This document shows, piece after piece, positions 63,241-63,392 of a DNA stretch of 63,392 nucleotides (the first letter of the stretch is position 1; each line of letters starts with the position of its first letter). The stretch is taken from positions 18,554 to 81,945 of the forward strand of contig NZ_LIUQ01000002.1 of NCBI RefSeq assembly GCF_001276715.1, written 5' to 3'. The position numbers and the translations under genes are program-made. This stretch comes from Planktothricoides sp. SR001. GTDB lineage: Bacteria > Cyanobacteriota > Cyanobacteriia > Cyanobacteriales > Laspinemataceae. Under the pieces are notes generated by a model. The model was not told the origin of the DNA and did not search any database. It saw only the letters and a list, made by a program, of their open reading frames with translations.

Positions 63241-63392
63241 AGCGAACCCGGTTATCAAGAAAATGCTTAATCTGACTGAAAAATCTATTCATTGTTGACC
63301 GTTGACCGTTATTGGTTGACGGTTATTTGTTGGTTTTTGGTTGGGGAACGGGGAAAGGGGAACGGGGAAAGGGGAACGGGGAACGGGGAACG
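63241..63392. repeat. Terminal spacer with TTGACCG and GGGGAACG repeats
   Basis: Contains GTTGACCGTTGACCGTT and then GGGGAACGGGGAAA repeated to the window edge. No gene. Confidence 0.6.

Overview
The window is chromosomal DNA of a cyanobacterium. The evidence is a plant-type phytoene desaturase next to phytoene synthase, Gly-rich Rbp-type RNA-binding proteins, cyanobacterial families (DUF3119, DUF3086, DUF1499, vMAP-type HTH proteins, many Uma2 proteins), and very frequent HIP1 octamers (GCGATCGC). The wealth of short dispersed repeats, toxin-antitoxin genes and STAND/dynamin proteins suggests a filamentous, Oscillatoriales-like genome. That last placement is inference.

Layout. 1-2.0 kb: 3' part of a dnaK gene (minus), then AT-rich spacer and a lone CheY/PilH-like receiver. 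4.3-6.9 kb: carotenoid genes crtP and crtB, closed by a long hairpin against a converging RRM gene. 8.9-13.3 kb: a degenerate M48 (HtpX-like) membrane protein and peptide-chain release factor 3. 13.5-19.1 kb: rfbC-rfbD-rfbA (dTDP-rhamnose synthesis; no rfbB here) and a family 2 glycosyltransferase. An overlapping ATPase/TOPRIM-like pair that looks like a defence module sits between rfbA and the glycosyltransferase.

19.2-29.6 kb is an accessory region: a frameshifted Uma2 gene, HEPN/MNT, a vMAP-HTH protein, a cold-shock-like orphan, a DUF433/DUF5615 pair with a nonsense-mutated toxin, a VapC-type pair, a glycine-zipper peptide and a vMAP-HTH/NB-ARC ATPase. MITE-like repeats are scattered through it and argD is embedded in it. 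Both vMAP-HTH genes are preceded by arrays of short G-rich motifs in 10-bp register, the most suggestive new regulatory signal in the window.

29.7-43.9 kb is mostly housekeeping: rsmI, a glycogen-debranching-type enzyme, a GGDEF-FHA protein, a PEP-mutase/isocitrate-lyase-family protein, DUF3119-DUF3086 (separated by a 46-bp perfect palindrome), a carboxyl-terminal processing protease, a YdcF pair, DUF1499 and an epoxide-hydrolase-like enzyme. 44.2-51.2 kb: two Uma2 genes flanking tandem dynamin-like GTPases, the first broken by a stop codon and a 5-bp duplication. 51.9-60.2 kb: an Rbp gene, a methylglyoxal synthase-lipid kinase fusion, a carotenoid oxygenase, an SbmA-like ABC exporter, a WD40 protein with a likely 5' frameshift, aroK and argB. 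The window ends with a TPR protein and an orphan with an IS1-type helix-turn-helix tail.

No rRNA, tRNA, CRISPR array or complete insertion sequence was recognised. All functional calls are from reading the sequence; no database search was run.
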